Source: Pseudomonas asplenii (lineage in GTDB: Bacteria > Pseudomonadota > Gammaproteobacteria > Pseudomonadales > Pseudomonadaceae). Taken from it: a DNA stretch of 64,000 nt. Of this stretch, positions 8,187 through 16,282 are shown piece by piece; the first letter of the stretch is position 1, and every line of letters begins with the position of its first letter. The position numbers and the translations under genes were made by a program. The notes beneath the pieces are model-generated. The model was not told the DNA's origin, ran no database searches, and worked only from the letters and a program-made list of their open reading frames with translations. The stretch lies in the NCBI RefSeq assembly GCF_001293465.1, contig NZ_JSYZ01000004.1:223094-287093 (forward strand), read 5' to 3'.

Positions 8187-9614
8187 ATGCGTGGCTATTT
8201 TTACCTGCTGGCCTTTTTCGGACTCGGCGCCTGCAGCGTTGGCCCCGACTTCTCCAGGCCTGCCGCTCGACTGCCCGCCACCTGGGCCGCAGAACCCCGG
8301 GAGGTGCGCAGCAATGCCGCCACCCGGGCCATCGACGCCCACTGGTGGCGGCAATTCAACGATCCGTTGCTGAGCGAACTCGTCGAACGCGCCGCCCAGG
8401 CCAACTTCGATGTGCGCACCGCCAATGAACGTCTGCTGCAGAGCCGGGCGGCCCGCCAGATCGCCGGTGCGGAGCAACTGCCCGGGGTGGCGGCCGACGG
8501 CAGCTACCAGCGCCAGCGCAACAGCGCCGTCGGTCTGATGGACGCCTCGGGCCACAGCGGCAAATCGCCTTTCGAGCTGTGGAACCTGGGCCTCGATGCC
8601 AGTTGGGAAGTCGACCTGTGGGGCCATGTACGACGCGGCCTGGAAGGCGCCGGGGCCGCGATCGAGCTCAGCCGCGCCCAGCGCGACGGCGTGCTGCTCA
8701 GCGTCGCGGCGGAAACCGCCACTGACTACCTGCGCCTGCGTGGTACCCAGGCGCGCCTGGAAGTGGCGCGGCAGAACCTCGACATCGCCCGGCAGAGTCG
8801 AGACCTCACCCAGACCCGCTACGACAACGGCGTGACCACCCAGCTGGACACCGCCAATGCCGCCGCCCAGGTTGCCGATATCGAAGCCCGCCTGCCCTTG
8901 CTCGAGGCGCAGCAGGCCCATCTGATCAATGCCCTGAGCTATCTGCTCGGCGAACAGCCGGGCAGCCTGAGCGCACGGCTGTTGCCTCCGGCAGCGATTC
9001 CCCTGCCCCCGCTCCGGGTGCCGGTCGGCCTGCCTTCGGAACTGGCGCAACGGCGCCCTGACATCCAGCAGGCCGAAGCCGCCCTGCACCGCGCCACCGC
9101 CGCCATCGGCGTGGCCGAGGCCGACTTCTATCCACGGGTCAGCCTAGGCGGCGGCTTTGGTTTCCAGGCGCTGCAGGGTTCGGACATCGGCAGTTGGGGT
9201 TCGCGGCAATGGAGTTTCGGTCCCAGCCTGTACCTGCCGATCTTCCAGGGCGGCCGGTTGACCGGAACGCTCGAACTGCGCGAGCACCAGCAGCAGGAAG
9301 CGGCGTTGAACTACCAGCGTACGGTGCTCGCTGCCTGGCATGAGGTGGACAATGCGCTGACCGACTACAGCGCCGAACAGCGTCACCATGCGGCCCTGGA
9401 AGAAGCGGTGAAGCAGAACCGGATCGCCCTGGCCAATGCCCGGCAGCGCTACAAGGAGGGTGCGGTCGACTTCATCAACGTGCTGGGCGTACAGCGAGCG
9501 CTGATCGCCAACCAGAGCGAACTGGCCGACAGCGCGACCCGCGTGTCGACCAACCTGGTGCAGCTCTACAAGGCACTGGGCGGGGGCTGGCCACAGCCTG
9601 CCAAGGACAGTTGA
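8187..9614 (+). CDS. NodT-family outer-membrane efflux lipoprotein
   Basis: TolC-like channel of 475 residues. The start at 8187 follows the adaptor stop by 1 base and gives a lipoprotein signal, FFGLGAC with lipid Cys near residue 14. An in-frame start at 8154 would sit inside the adaptor gene. Two OEP repeats are visible, with HWWRQFNDPLLSELVERA early and ELAQRRPDIQQAEAALHRATAAIGVAEADFYPRVSL in the second half. It completes the export path for whatever the MFS pump moves. Confidence 0.92.
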   Translation: MRGYFYLLAFFGLGACSVGPDFSRPAARLPATWAAEPREVRSNAATRAIDAHWWRQFNDPLLSELVERAAQANFDVRTANERLLQSRAARQIAGAEQLPGVAADGSYQRQRNSAVGLMDASGHSGKSPFELWNLGLDASWEVDLWGHVRRGLEGAGAAIELSRAQRDGVLLSVAAETATDYLRLRGTQARLEVARQNLDIARQSRDLTQTRYDNGVTTQLDTANAAAQVADIEARLPLLEAQQAHLINALSYLLGEQPGSLSARLLPPAAIPLPPLRVPVGLPSELAQRRPDIQQAEAALHRATAAIGVAEADFYPRVSLGGGFGFQALQGSDIGSWGSRQWSFGPSLYLPIFQGGRLTGTLELREHQQQEAALNYQRTVLAAWHEVDNALTDYSAEQRHHAALEEAVKQNRIALANARQRYKEGAVDFINVLGVQRALIANQSELADSATRVSTNLVQLYKALGGGWPQPAKDS

Positions 9615-9629
9615 AAACTCCCACAGGGT

Positions 9630-10157
9630 CTACCGCCCAACGCGCCCCAGGCGAAGCCGCGCCATGTTCAGCGTATCGGTCAACACTCCATCGCGAATCG
9701 CATAGGCGCGCATCACCCCCTCCTCCTCGAACCCGAACTTGCGGTACAGGGCCTGGGCCGCCTGGTTGTCGACATAGACGCTCAACTCGACCCGCTGCAG
9801 GTTCATCCAGTTGTCAGCCACCTCCAGCACCGCCGCCAGCAACTGCGAACCAATGCCCTTGCCCTGCCAGGCCGTCGCCACGCCCATGCCGATACTCCCG
9901 GCATGACTGCGCCGCACCCGCGCATACTGCTCCAGCGAGCAACTGCCGATCACCACGCCCTGATGCAACGCCACCAGCGAAAGCTGGCGCTCGTTGCCCT
10001 GGTTCTGCAGCAACCGCTGACGCCACACCTCGGCGGACTGGAACGGCATCTGCAGGACCTGACGGCAGACCGCAGGCTCGTTGTACAGCGCGGTGACGCC
10101 GTCGATATGGGCTTCGCGGAAACGTTCGAGGGTGATGGCGGGAGTGTCGGCGGGCAT
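9630..10157 (-). CDS. GNAT-family N-acetyltransferase
   Basis: Protein of 175 residues with the acetyl-CoA site visible as GVATAWQGKGIGSQLLAAVLEVADNW (V/I-x-x-x-x-Q/R-x-x-G-x-G/A motif A, about 93-118) followed by RVELSVYVDNQAAQALYRKFGFEEEGVMRAYA. This resembles PhnO/RimJ-like or YhhY-type acetyltransferases; YhhY is a comparison from memory only. It converges with the efflux operon with only 15 bp between the stops. The substrate is unknown. Confidence 0.88.
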   Translation of the reverse strand: MPADTPAITLERFREAHIDGVTALYNEPAVCRQVLQMPFQSAEVWRQRLLQNQGNERQLSLVALHQGVVIGSCSLEQYARVRRSHAGSIGMGVATAWQGKGIGSQLLAAVLEVADNWMNLQRVELSVYVDNQAAQALYRKFGFEEEGVMRAYAIRDGVLTDTLNMARLRLGRVGR

Positions 10158-10202
10158 CGTCTTTTTAATCCATGAAAAATGACAAGGCCGCCCAGTGTAG
10201 CG

Positions 10203-10220
10203 GCCTGTACGGTTACAGGC
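10203..10220 (-). terminator. Stem-loop after the long pdt operon, weak terminator
   Basis: GCCTGTA-CGGT-TACAGGC lies 26 bases past the LysR stop on the minus strand. The 7-bp stem has no T-tract, so it may be a 3' stabilising hairpin or an incomplete terminator. Confidence 0.3.
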
Positions 10221-10245
10221 GAATCAGCCACACAGGCCGGCAGAC

Positions 10246-11226
10246 CTACTCAAACCACTCCCGCCGCTCCCTGAAGGTGTTCAATATCAGCTCGACGATC
10301 ATCTGCACCTCTTCCCTGCCCTCGGCCCCACGCCGGCTGGCCAGCCAGGCACGCCGCTGCATGCCCTCGTGGAACAGGCCGGGCAAGGCCGCCAGGCCAC
10401 GGTCGAAGCGGGTGATGTAGCGCGGCAGCAGACCGATGCAGGCACCGCAGCGGATCATTTCCAGCATCAGCTCGTAGGAATGCACCTGCACCACGCCGGC
10501 CAGGCGCTGCTCCAGCACGTTGTTCCACGGCTGGAAACCTTCGACCTGGCGATCCTGCTGCCACTGCACCAGCATGTAGTCCTCCAGGTCCTGCAGCGAG
10601 TCCGGACGCACCGCCACCCGCGAGTAGCGCTTGGCGATGTGCGGCAGGTAATCCAGCCGCGCCAGGGGCTGCGGTGGGGTCGTGTCGAAACTCGGCTCGG
10701 GCAGTGGCGAGTCGCCATCCGACAGCCAGACCACCACCTCGGCACTCAACGCCTGCAACGCCAGGACGCTGTCCACCGGGATGATTTCCAGGCGCACGCT
10801 GGCGTTGCGACGCAACAGGGCGATCAGGTCACGACCGAGGATGTCGTGCAGGATCGACTCGGCAATCGCCAGCCTGACCAGTGGCTGCTCCATGACCGGC
10901 AGCCGCCGTTCGTGGGCCAGGGCCAACAGTTGCGCCTGCAGGTGCTGGCCTTCACGGCTCAGGGTCAGGGCGCTGCCCTGGTAGACGAACAGTGGCCGAT
11001 TGAGCTGGTCTTCAAGCGCCGCCAACTGCTTGCGCAACTGGGTCGACTTGATATTCAGGCTGCGCGCCGCCTGCATGAAGCAGCCACAGCGCGCACTGGC
11101 GAGAAAAAACTGTGCGGTTTCCGGCTCGATCCGCTCGGCCAGCGCCAACCAGCCCCCGTGCGTCTCGACGGGGCCGTGATACTCCATGTCGCCCGTACGC
11201 TGGGCGGGTTCATTCAACGACATCAT
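10246..11226 (-). CDS. LysR-type transcriptional regulator, last gene of pdt-like operon
   Basis: Protein of 326 residues, longer at the N terminus than usual: about 30 residues precede the helix-turn-helix (AERIEPETAQFFLASARCGCFMQAARSLNIKSTQLRKQLAALEDQLNRPLFVYQ). The effector part contains RLAIAESILHDILGRDLIALLRRN and ends near FHEGMQRRAWLAS. The gene follows the foldase gene by 55 bp and faces the same way as the whole secretion operon, so it is probably co-transcribed. The recognition helix is not the typical PSALS..I..LE form, and it may respond to a signal tied to this locus. P. aeruginosa has a LysR gene at the corresponding end of its pdt region, from memory. Confidence 0.82.
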   Translation of the reverse strand: MMSLNEPAQRTGDMEYHGPVETHGGWLALAERIEPETAQFFLASARCGCFMQAARSLNIKSTQLRKQLAALEDQLNRPLFVYQGSALTLSREGQHLQAQLLALAHERRLPVMEQPLVRLAIAESILHDILGRDLIALLRRNASVRLEIIPVDSVLALQALSAEVVVWLSDGDSPLPEPSFDTTPPQPLARLDYLPHIAKRYSRVAVRPDSLQDLEDYMLVQWQQDRQVEGFQPWNNVLEQRLAGVVQVHSYELMLEMIRCGACIGLLPRYITRFDRGLAALPGLFHEGMQRRAWLASRRGAEGREEVQMIVELILNTFRERREWFE

Positions 11227-11281
11227 TCAGACTCCCTGTCGACGCCTCACGGCGCCCAACCATCCAATGGCAAGTTTCCCG

Positions 11282-12235
11282 TCAGTGTTTGTCTTCCAGT
11301 ACCTGGTTGAGCACCGCGCCATCGATGCTCAGGGTCGCGGTGTTCAGCATGCCTTCCAGATAGGCCTTGGCAATCTGCTGCTGACGCTGGGCCCGCAGGG
11401 CTTCACGCAAGCGATCGCGCAACTCGTCGAGAGTGGCCGTGCGGGCCGGTTGCAGCTCGGTGAGCCTGACGATATGAAAGCCCGCCGGGCTCTGCACCGG
11501 ATCGGCCACCTGGCCGACCTTCAGCCGCGACAATGCCCCGCGCACTTGCGGCATCAGTTGCTCCAGCGGTTGCAGTCCGGTATCGCCACCGCGGCTGGCG
11601 GTTTCGCGGTCCTGGGAATACTGGGTCGCCAGGGCGGCGAACTCGCCCGGTGCGGCCTGGGCCTTGCGGCTCAGGTCCACGGCCTGCCTGCGCACGCTTT
11701 CCAGCGATTGCTGATCGGGCACCGCCAGGAAGATCTGGCTGACCCGGTACAGCGCCGGCGTCTGCCACTGCGACTTGCCGCTGTCGTAGGCCTGCTGCAG
11801 CTCCTCGTCACTCGGATAGTCGGCCGGCACCTGGCTGACCGAGGCCATGTAGTTGCGAAAGACGATCTGCTCGGTGGCCGCCCGGGTCTGCTGCTCGATT
11901 TCCGGGCGCTGGCGCCAGCCCTGGGCATCGGCCTGTTCGAGCACCGCCTTCTCCGCCAGGCGGGTGCGCAGCCAGCTTTCCAGGGCGCCGCGGTTGCTGC
12001 GCAACTGCTCGCGCGACGCCTGCGGCAACGCCGCGAACAGCGCCTTCAGCTCTTGCGGGGACACTTGCTGGTTGCCCAGCCGGGCCACCGCCGGCGCACT
12101 CGCGGTGGCTGGTACGGCGGCCGGTGCCGGCTGCACCGCCGCCACCGGATCGTTACCCGGACGCATGGCCAGGGCAACGGCCCCGACCAGCACGGCCAGC
12201 GCGCCCGCGCCGGCCAGCAGGTTGCCTCTGTTCAC
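11282..12235 (-). CDS. Membrane-anchored parvulin-type peptidyl-prolyl isomerase
   Basis: Periplasmic folding factor of 317 residues. An N-terminal membrane anchor (about 5-23) and a low-complexity Pro/Ala linker precede a SurA/PpiD-like helical part (about 50-150) and a parvulin domain (about 155-265) with LYRVSQIFLAV, FAALATQYSQDRETASRGGDTG and VQSPAGFHIVRLTE. Placed inside the two-partner secretion operon, it most likely keeps the giant exoprotein or the porin competent for export. Its start overlaps the previous gene's stop by 4 bp. Confidence 0.88.
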   Translation of the reverse strand: MNRGNLLAGAGALAVLVGAVALAMRPGNDPVAAVQPAPAAVPATASAPAVARLGNQQVSPQELKALFAALPQASREQLRSNRGALESWLRTRLAEKAVLEQADAQGWRQRPEIEQQTRAATEQIVFRNYMASVSQVPADYPSDEELQQAYDSGKSQWQTPALYRVSQIFLAVPDQQSLESVRRQAVDLSRKAQAAPGEFAALATQYSQDRETASRGGDTGLQPLEQLMPQVRGALSRLKVGQVADPVQSPAGFHIVRLTELQPARTATLDELRDRLREALRAQRQQQIAKAYLEGMLNTATLSIDGAVLNQVLEDKH

Positions 12236-12717
12236 AGGGCGGCCTCCTCCTCACGGGTTTGCTCCGGCTCGGCCGCAGCCTGGGCCTGCAACTGCGCGGC
12301 CTGCTGGCTGTATTCGCGCAGGTAGACGATGAACTCCTGCAGCAGGCGATCCCACAGTTCCAGGTTGGCGCGCAGGTAGTTGACGCTGACGCCCGCGGCG
12401 ACCACCACGTCCATCTCCATCACCAGGAACTCGCCCTGCACCGACAAGCGGGCGAAACGCCGCGAAGCGTTCCACAACTCGGCCAGGCCGGCCGGCAGCT
12501 CGCCCTGCACACGCAGGGCGCAGCTGTAGGTGAAGTCGACATAACCGCCCTCCTGCGTGCCCGGGTTGCCGAAACGCACGGCATAGCCGATGCCCTGGCT
12601 GGCGCTGAGCAGTTGCACGATACCGTTCTGCTCGGTGCGGTTGACCCGGTAGCCGGCGCCTTGCAGCAGCTCGGTCAGGCTGTCGGGGGTAACTTGTTCG
12701 ATCAGTTGCTCGCTCAT
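12232..12717 (-). CDS. YbjN-like protein of the pdt-like operon
   Basis: Cytoplasmic protein of 161 residues without signal or membrane segment. The fold pattern (LLQGAGYRVNRTEQNGIVQLLSASQGIGYAVRFGNPG, later EFLVMEMDVVVAAGVSVNYLRANLELWDRLLQEFIVYL) resembles the YbjN / type III secretion chaperone-like superfamily. That would fit a role in handling a secreted substrate, but this is an inference. ATG 12717 has AAGGA 9-13 bases before it; ATG 12738 overlaps the upstream stop (ATGA) and is the alternative. The C-terminal 25 residues are Gln/Glu/Ala rich. Confidence 0.65.
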   Translation of the reverse strand: MSEQLIEQVTPDSLTELLQGAGYRVNRTEQNGIVQLLSASQGIGYAVRFGNPGTQEGGYVDFTYSCALRVQGELPAGLAELWNASRRFARLSVQGEFLVMEMDVVVAAGVSVNYLRANLELWDRLLQEFIVYLREYSQQAAQLQAQAAAEPEQTREEEAAL

Positions 12718-12734
12718 GGAGGTTCTTCCTTGTG

Positions 12735-13376
12735 TCATGGGTTCAGGGATGCGTGGGTCGCATCGAACTGGTTCTTGTAGAGGTCATCGCCAAAGGCCTG
12801 GGCCATTTCCTCGAACTTGACCCGGGCGCTGCCGGCAAACGGCTGGCGGATCTTCATCACTTCGGCCACGTCGATCTTCTCGTAGGCGGCGAGGATGTCC
12901 TTGGCGATGCCGTACATCTGCTGATTCTTGGCTGAACATTGCTGCACTTGTGTGTCACGCTCGGTCAACTGGCCCTGCAACCTGGCCCGTTCGGCTTCCT
13001 TGGCCTTGGCCATCACCAGCAGGTCGTCATAGGCCTTCTTGTACTTGCCCAACTGCTCGTTGGCCGCCACGGAGAAGGCCTGGGCCTGGTTTTGCAGGGC
13101 CTGCTGCTGGCCAGCCAGTTGCTCGCTCAGGCCCTTGGCCCTGGCCAGCTCGGCCGTCAACTGCCGGATCTGATCCTGGGCCGCCCTGGCCTGGTTCTCG
13201 GCGGCAATCCGTGCCGCACTGGCCTGGGCCTGCTCGCTTTGCAGCGCCTGCAACTGCTGGGTGGTGCTGCGCAGCTGGGTCCGCAGGCGCTCTTCCATGC
13301 CTTCGGCGCTGGCGCCGTGGGCAGTGAAGAGACCAACGGTCAGCAGGCACAACGCTGCCGGGATTCGCCTGTTCAT
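12735..13376 (-). CDS. Periplasmic coiled-coil protein of the pdt-like operon
   Basis: Protein of 213 residues with a signal peptide (cleavage after ASA near residue 24), then a long coiled coil rich in Gln, Ala and Glu (about 28-155). A compact end follows with a single Cys (VQQCSAKNQQMYGIAKDILAAYEKIDVAEVMKIRQPFAG). No enzyme motif is visible. It is probably a periplasmic scaffold or chaperone for the secretion machine, and it lies between the porin and YbjN-like genes. Confidence 0.7.
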   Translation of the reverse strand: MNRRIPAALCLLTVGLFTAHGASAEGMEERLRTQLRSTTQQLQALQSEQAQASAARIAAENQARAAQDQIRQLTAELARAKGLSEQLAGQQQALQNQAQAFSVAANEQLGKYKKAYDDLLVMAKAKEAERARLQGQLTERDTQVQQCSAKNQQMYGIAKDILAAYEKIDVAEVMKIRQPFAGSARVKFEEMAQAFGDDLYKNQFDATHASLNP

Positions 13377-13394
13377 GGGGATTCTCCTTCGGGC

Positions 13395-15092
13395 TTAGAA
13401 GCGCGTGTTCAGCTCAAGTTGGAAGACATCGACCTGGAACGGGTCGCCGTAGACTTCCTCGGCGCTCAACCAGCGGGCCGAGGCGATGATGTTCTTGTCC
13501 AGGCTGTAATTGCCGCCGATGAAGTAACCCTTGGCGTTGGTGCCGCCCAGGTGGTAGGAGGAGTCGTTGAAACCGTCAGGCAAGGCGTCCGGCTGGATGT
13601 ACTTGTAGCCGGCGTAGAGGTTCCAGTCGCCCTTCTTTTTCAGCTCGAGCGCGTTGCCGAGAGTGAATTGCATCATCAACGCGCTGCCACCGCTTTCGAA
13701 CTCGCCGTTGCTGTTGATGTTGTTGACGATCTGGCCCTCGGAACGCTTGAGCATCTCGCCCTTGTCGTACGCCAGGTTATGAATGAAGTCGGCCTGGCTG
13801 CGCAGCTTGAAGTCTTCCGGCAGTTGCGTATCCCAGGCCAGATTCAGGTCGAGCACGTTGAATTCCGAGGCCAGGCCCAGGTACTGCGGCTGCGGCGTCA
13901 GGTTCGGGTTGGTCGGGTTCGGCGTGATGTTGCGCAACAGGAACACGCTGTTGCCGTGCTGCATGAAGGCCAGGCGGGTGCCATCCGTGTCGCAACCCGG
14001 CTGGCCGTCCCACGGCTTGCAAGGGCTGGAACGCTTGCCCTCGATATCGTTGAAGCTGTAGTAGGCCGCCGAGCCCTTGAGGCTGTTGTCGGCGTTGATC
14101 TTCCAGTTGGCGCCGATCTGCCCGCCGATCAGCCATTTGTTCTGGCTGTCGGCCTTGTCGATGCCGTTGCTGGTTTCCGAGTCCGAGGTGTATTCGACCG
14201 GGAATGCCCCGAGGGTACCGAACAGGCCCCATTCGCTGTTGAGCGTGTGATTGAACACCGCCGCCACGCCGTCGAAGTTCAGGTCGTTGGAGTACATCAT
14301 GTCGGTGGAATAGAACGGATTGGCGAAGCGCCCGCCGGTTACCGTCAGGTCCTGCGAAGGTTTCCAGCTGATATACCCCTGGTCGAGCCAGATGTCCTTC
14401 TTGGCAAAGCCGCCGCCGAGGGTCTGGGTGGTCGAGACCGGGTTGTTGTCGGAGCCGGTGCCGATGCGCACGCCGGCGACCCACTCGGGCGTCAGGACCG
14501 CCTTCATGCCCAGGCGGGCACGCAGGCGGAACAGGTTCTCGCGGTCCTCGCGGCTGTTGAGCAGCGGCGGATACTGGGTGTTGGTGCTCCGGTTCACGTC
14601 ATAGGGCGAGCCGCTGTTGATCCTGGCGTAGTCGATCAGGGTGTTGCCGTTGCCACCTGAAAAGTAGCGGGACTCATTGCGCACGCGCAGGTCACCGTCG
14701 AAGCTGATGCGCGAGACCCAGTCCGGGAAAGTGTTGGGTTGCGCCCAGTTCTCCTGCCTGGCGGTCGCCATGACTTCGGCCTTGACCTGGTCGCGGATCT
14801 GCTCGCGAACAATCGCCGGCACGTACTGCACCCGCACCTCTCCCGGCGTGGCCGAAGGGGTCGCAGCTGCCACGGCGTTGGCCTGACGTGCCTGTACTGC
14901 CTCCTTCTCGGCCTGGGCGATCAGGCCCTCGGCCTGTTCCTGCTTGAGCACACCCTGCTGCACCAGCAGGCGGATCAGATTGATCGTGGCGTTCTGCGAA
15001 GGCGCGGCGGGCTGCGCCGCCACCGCCTGGCCGACCAGGGTCGCGATGACCATGCCGACCGCCAGGGTCAATCGATTCACGTTGGAAATCAT
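13395..15092 (-). CDS. Putative outer-membrane porin (Porin_5-like)
   Basis: Outer-membrane beta-barrel of 565 residues. A signal peptide (cleavage after VAA near residue 26) is followed by a short helical periplasmic segment (LLVQQGVLKQEQAEGLIAQAEKEAVQARQ), a linker and a long barrel with alternating aromatic strands ending in Phe (ELNTRF). The type resembles putative porins of PF16930. ATG 15092 is chosen over GTG 15098 because AGGAG lies 10 bases before the ATG but only 4 before the GTG. A porin inside a two-partner secretion operon is unusual and may serve nutrient uptake or envelope assembly. Confidence 0.82.
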   Translation of the reverse strand: MISNVNRLTLAVGMVIATLVGQAVAAQPAAPSQNATINLIRLLVQQGVLKQEQAEGLIAQAEKEAVQARQANAVAAATPSATPGEVRVQYVPAIVREQIRDQVKAEVMATARQENWAQPNTFPDWVSRISFDGDLRVRNESRYFSGGNGNTLIDYARINSGSPYDVNRSTNTQYPPLLNSREDRENLFRLRARLGMKAVLTPEWVAGVRIGTGSDNNPVSTTQTLGGGFAKKDIWLDQGYISWKPSQDLTVTGGRFANPFYSTDMMYSNDLNFDGVAAVFNHTLNSEWGLFGTLGAFPVEYTSDSETSNGIDKADSQNKWLIGGQIGANWKINADNSLKGSAAYYSFNDIEGKRSSPCKPWDGQPGCDTDGTRLAFMQHGNSVFLLRNITPNPTNPNLTPQPQYLGLASEFNVLDLNLAWDTQLPEDFKLRSQADFIHNLAYDKGEMLKRSEGQIVNNINSNGEFESGGSALMMQFTLGNALELKKKGDWNLYAGYKYIQPDALPDGFNDSSYHLGGTNAKGYFIGGNYSLDKNIIASARWLSAEEVYGDPFQVDVFQLELNTRF

Positions 15093-15131
15093 TTGCACAC
15101 AACTCCTGTTGAAAAGCGTGAAAGTGTTCGA

Positions 15132-15839
15132 TCAGTCCGGGCGTCGGCCCTTGAGCGATACGCGAATGGGCAAGGTCAATGAAGCCGGTGTGCGCTCCCT
15201 GAAACGCGGTGCGTTCTGCAGGGACGCGATGATCCGCTCGTCAATCTTCGGCTCGCCGGTCCCCTTGACCATGGCCACCTTGAGCACATCGCCGTCCGCC
15301 GAAAGCCAGAAATCGACCTGCACCGAAAACGCCAGCCGACGCAGGTCCGGATCGTCACGCAGCAGCCGTTGCAGGGTCGCGGCCAGGTACTGCTTGTAGG
15401 TACCGGTGCCCAGCCCGCCCCCGCCGGAACCGGCCATGCCACCGCCCTTGCCCGCGCCGATGTTGAACGCGTCGCCGCCGGCCTGGGCGTCGCCGTCGAT
15501 CTGCATCGGGTTGGCCAGGTCGTCCGCCGGTGACGGCGGTGCCTCTTCCTGAGGCTTGATGTCCTCGGGCTCGGGCGTCGGTTCGGGCACCTTCTCCTCC
15601 ACCGGCGGTTCCGGCTCCTTGGGTTTCTCCGGCTCCGGAGGCGGCGGTGGTGGTGGAGGCGGCAACGGGATGATCATCGGCACCTTCGGCGCCTCACGCC
15701 GTACCCCGCTCATGTCATGCGCCCACTGCCACAGGAACCAGGCGGCAGCCGCCCCCAGCAGTAGCCCGGCGCCCCACTTGAACAGGCGCAGCGGCGACGG
15801 CTTCACGGGCTCGGGGCTGATCGGTAATTTCGCGGTCAT
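15132..15839 (-). CDS. TonB-like energy transducer
   Basis: Protein of 235 residues: cytoplasmic N terminus, one membrane anchor (about 22-40), a long Pro/Glu-rich stiff segment with a run of Pro (about 54-105), a Gly-rich linker and a C-terminal TonB-type domain (LRRLAFSVQVDFWLSADGDVLKVAMVKGTGEPKIDERIIASLQNAPRFRER). Together with the ExbD and ExbB genes just upstream it makes a complete TonB system. Its place in the TPS operon suggests a dedicated transducer. The comparable P. aeruginosa gene has been called tonB4, from memory. Confidence 0.88.
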   Translation of the reverse strand: MTAKLPISPEPVKPSPLRLFKWGAGLLLGAAAAWFLWQWAHDMSGVRREAPKVPMIIPLPPPPPPPPPEPEKPKEPEPPVEEKVPEPTPEPEDIKPQEEAPPSPADDLANPMQIDGDAQAGGDAFNIGAGKGGGMAGSGGGGLGTGTYKQYLAATLQRLLRDDPDLRRLAFSVQVDFWLSADGDVLKVAMVKGTGEPKIDERIIASLQNAPRFRERTPASLTLPIRVSLKGRRPD

Positions 15840-15841
15840 GG

Positions 15842-16267
15842 TCAGCCCTGATTCGGTTTGCCGGTGACCAGCCCGACCTGGGACAGCTCCAGGCGCCGCA
15901 GCAGGTCGAGCACTTCGATGACTTTCTGGTACTGCACCGTGGCGTCGCCGCGCACGATGATCGGAAAGTCCGGGTTCTGCGCCTTCTCGATACGCAGGCG
16001 TTCCTCCAGCTCCGACAGGGTCACCGGATAGGCATCGAGGAAGACCTGGCCACCGTCGTTGACCGAAATGGCCTTGGTCTTGGCCTCGGACAGCGACACC
16101 GAGGCACTGGCCTTGGGCAGGTGGATCTGGATCCCCGAGACCTGGGCCGTGGCGGTCAGGATGAACATCACCAGCACCACCATCAGCACGTCCACCAGGG
16201 GCGTGATGTTGATACTGTCGACGGCGGCATCGTCATCGTCGTCATGGGAGGCGTTTACGGAAGCCAT
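15842..16267 (-). CDS. exbD: ExbD/TolR-family proton channel subunit
   Basis: Protein of 141 residues with one N-terminal membrane helix holding the key Asp: SINITPLVDVLMVVLVMFILTA, Asp26. The rest is a small periplasmic domain (IQIHLPKASASVSLSEAKTKAISVNDGGQVFLD). The five-Asp run before the helix is unusual. It forms the proton-driven motor with the ExbB-type protein encoded 15 bp upstream and the TonB protein encoded 2 bp downstream. Confidence 0.93.
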   Translation of the reverse strand: MASVNASHDDDDDAAVDSINITPLVDVLMVVLVMFILTATAQVSGIQIHLPKASASVSLSEAKTKAISVNDGGQVFLDAYPVTLSELEERLRIEKAQNPDFPIIVRGDATVQYQKVIEVLDLLRRLELSQVGLVTGKPNQG

Positions 16268-16282
16268 GGCAGTTCCCTCCCC

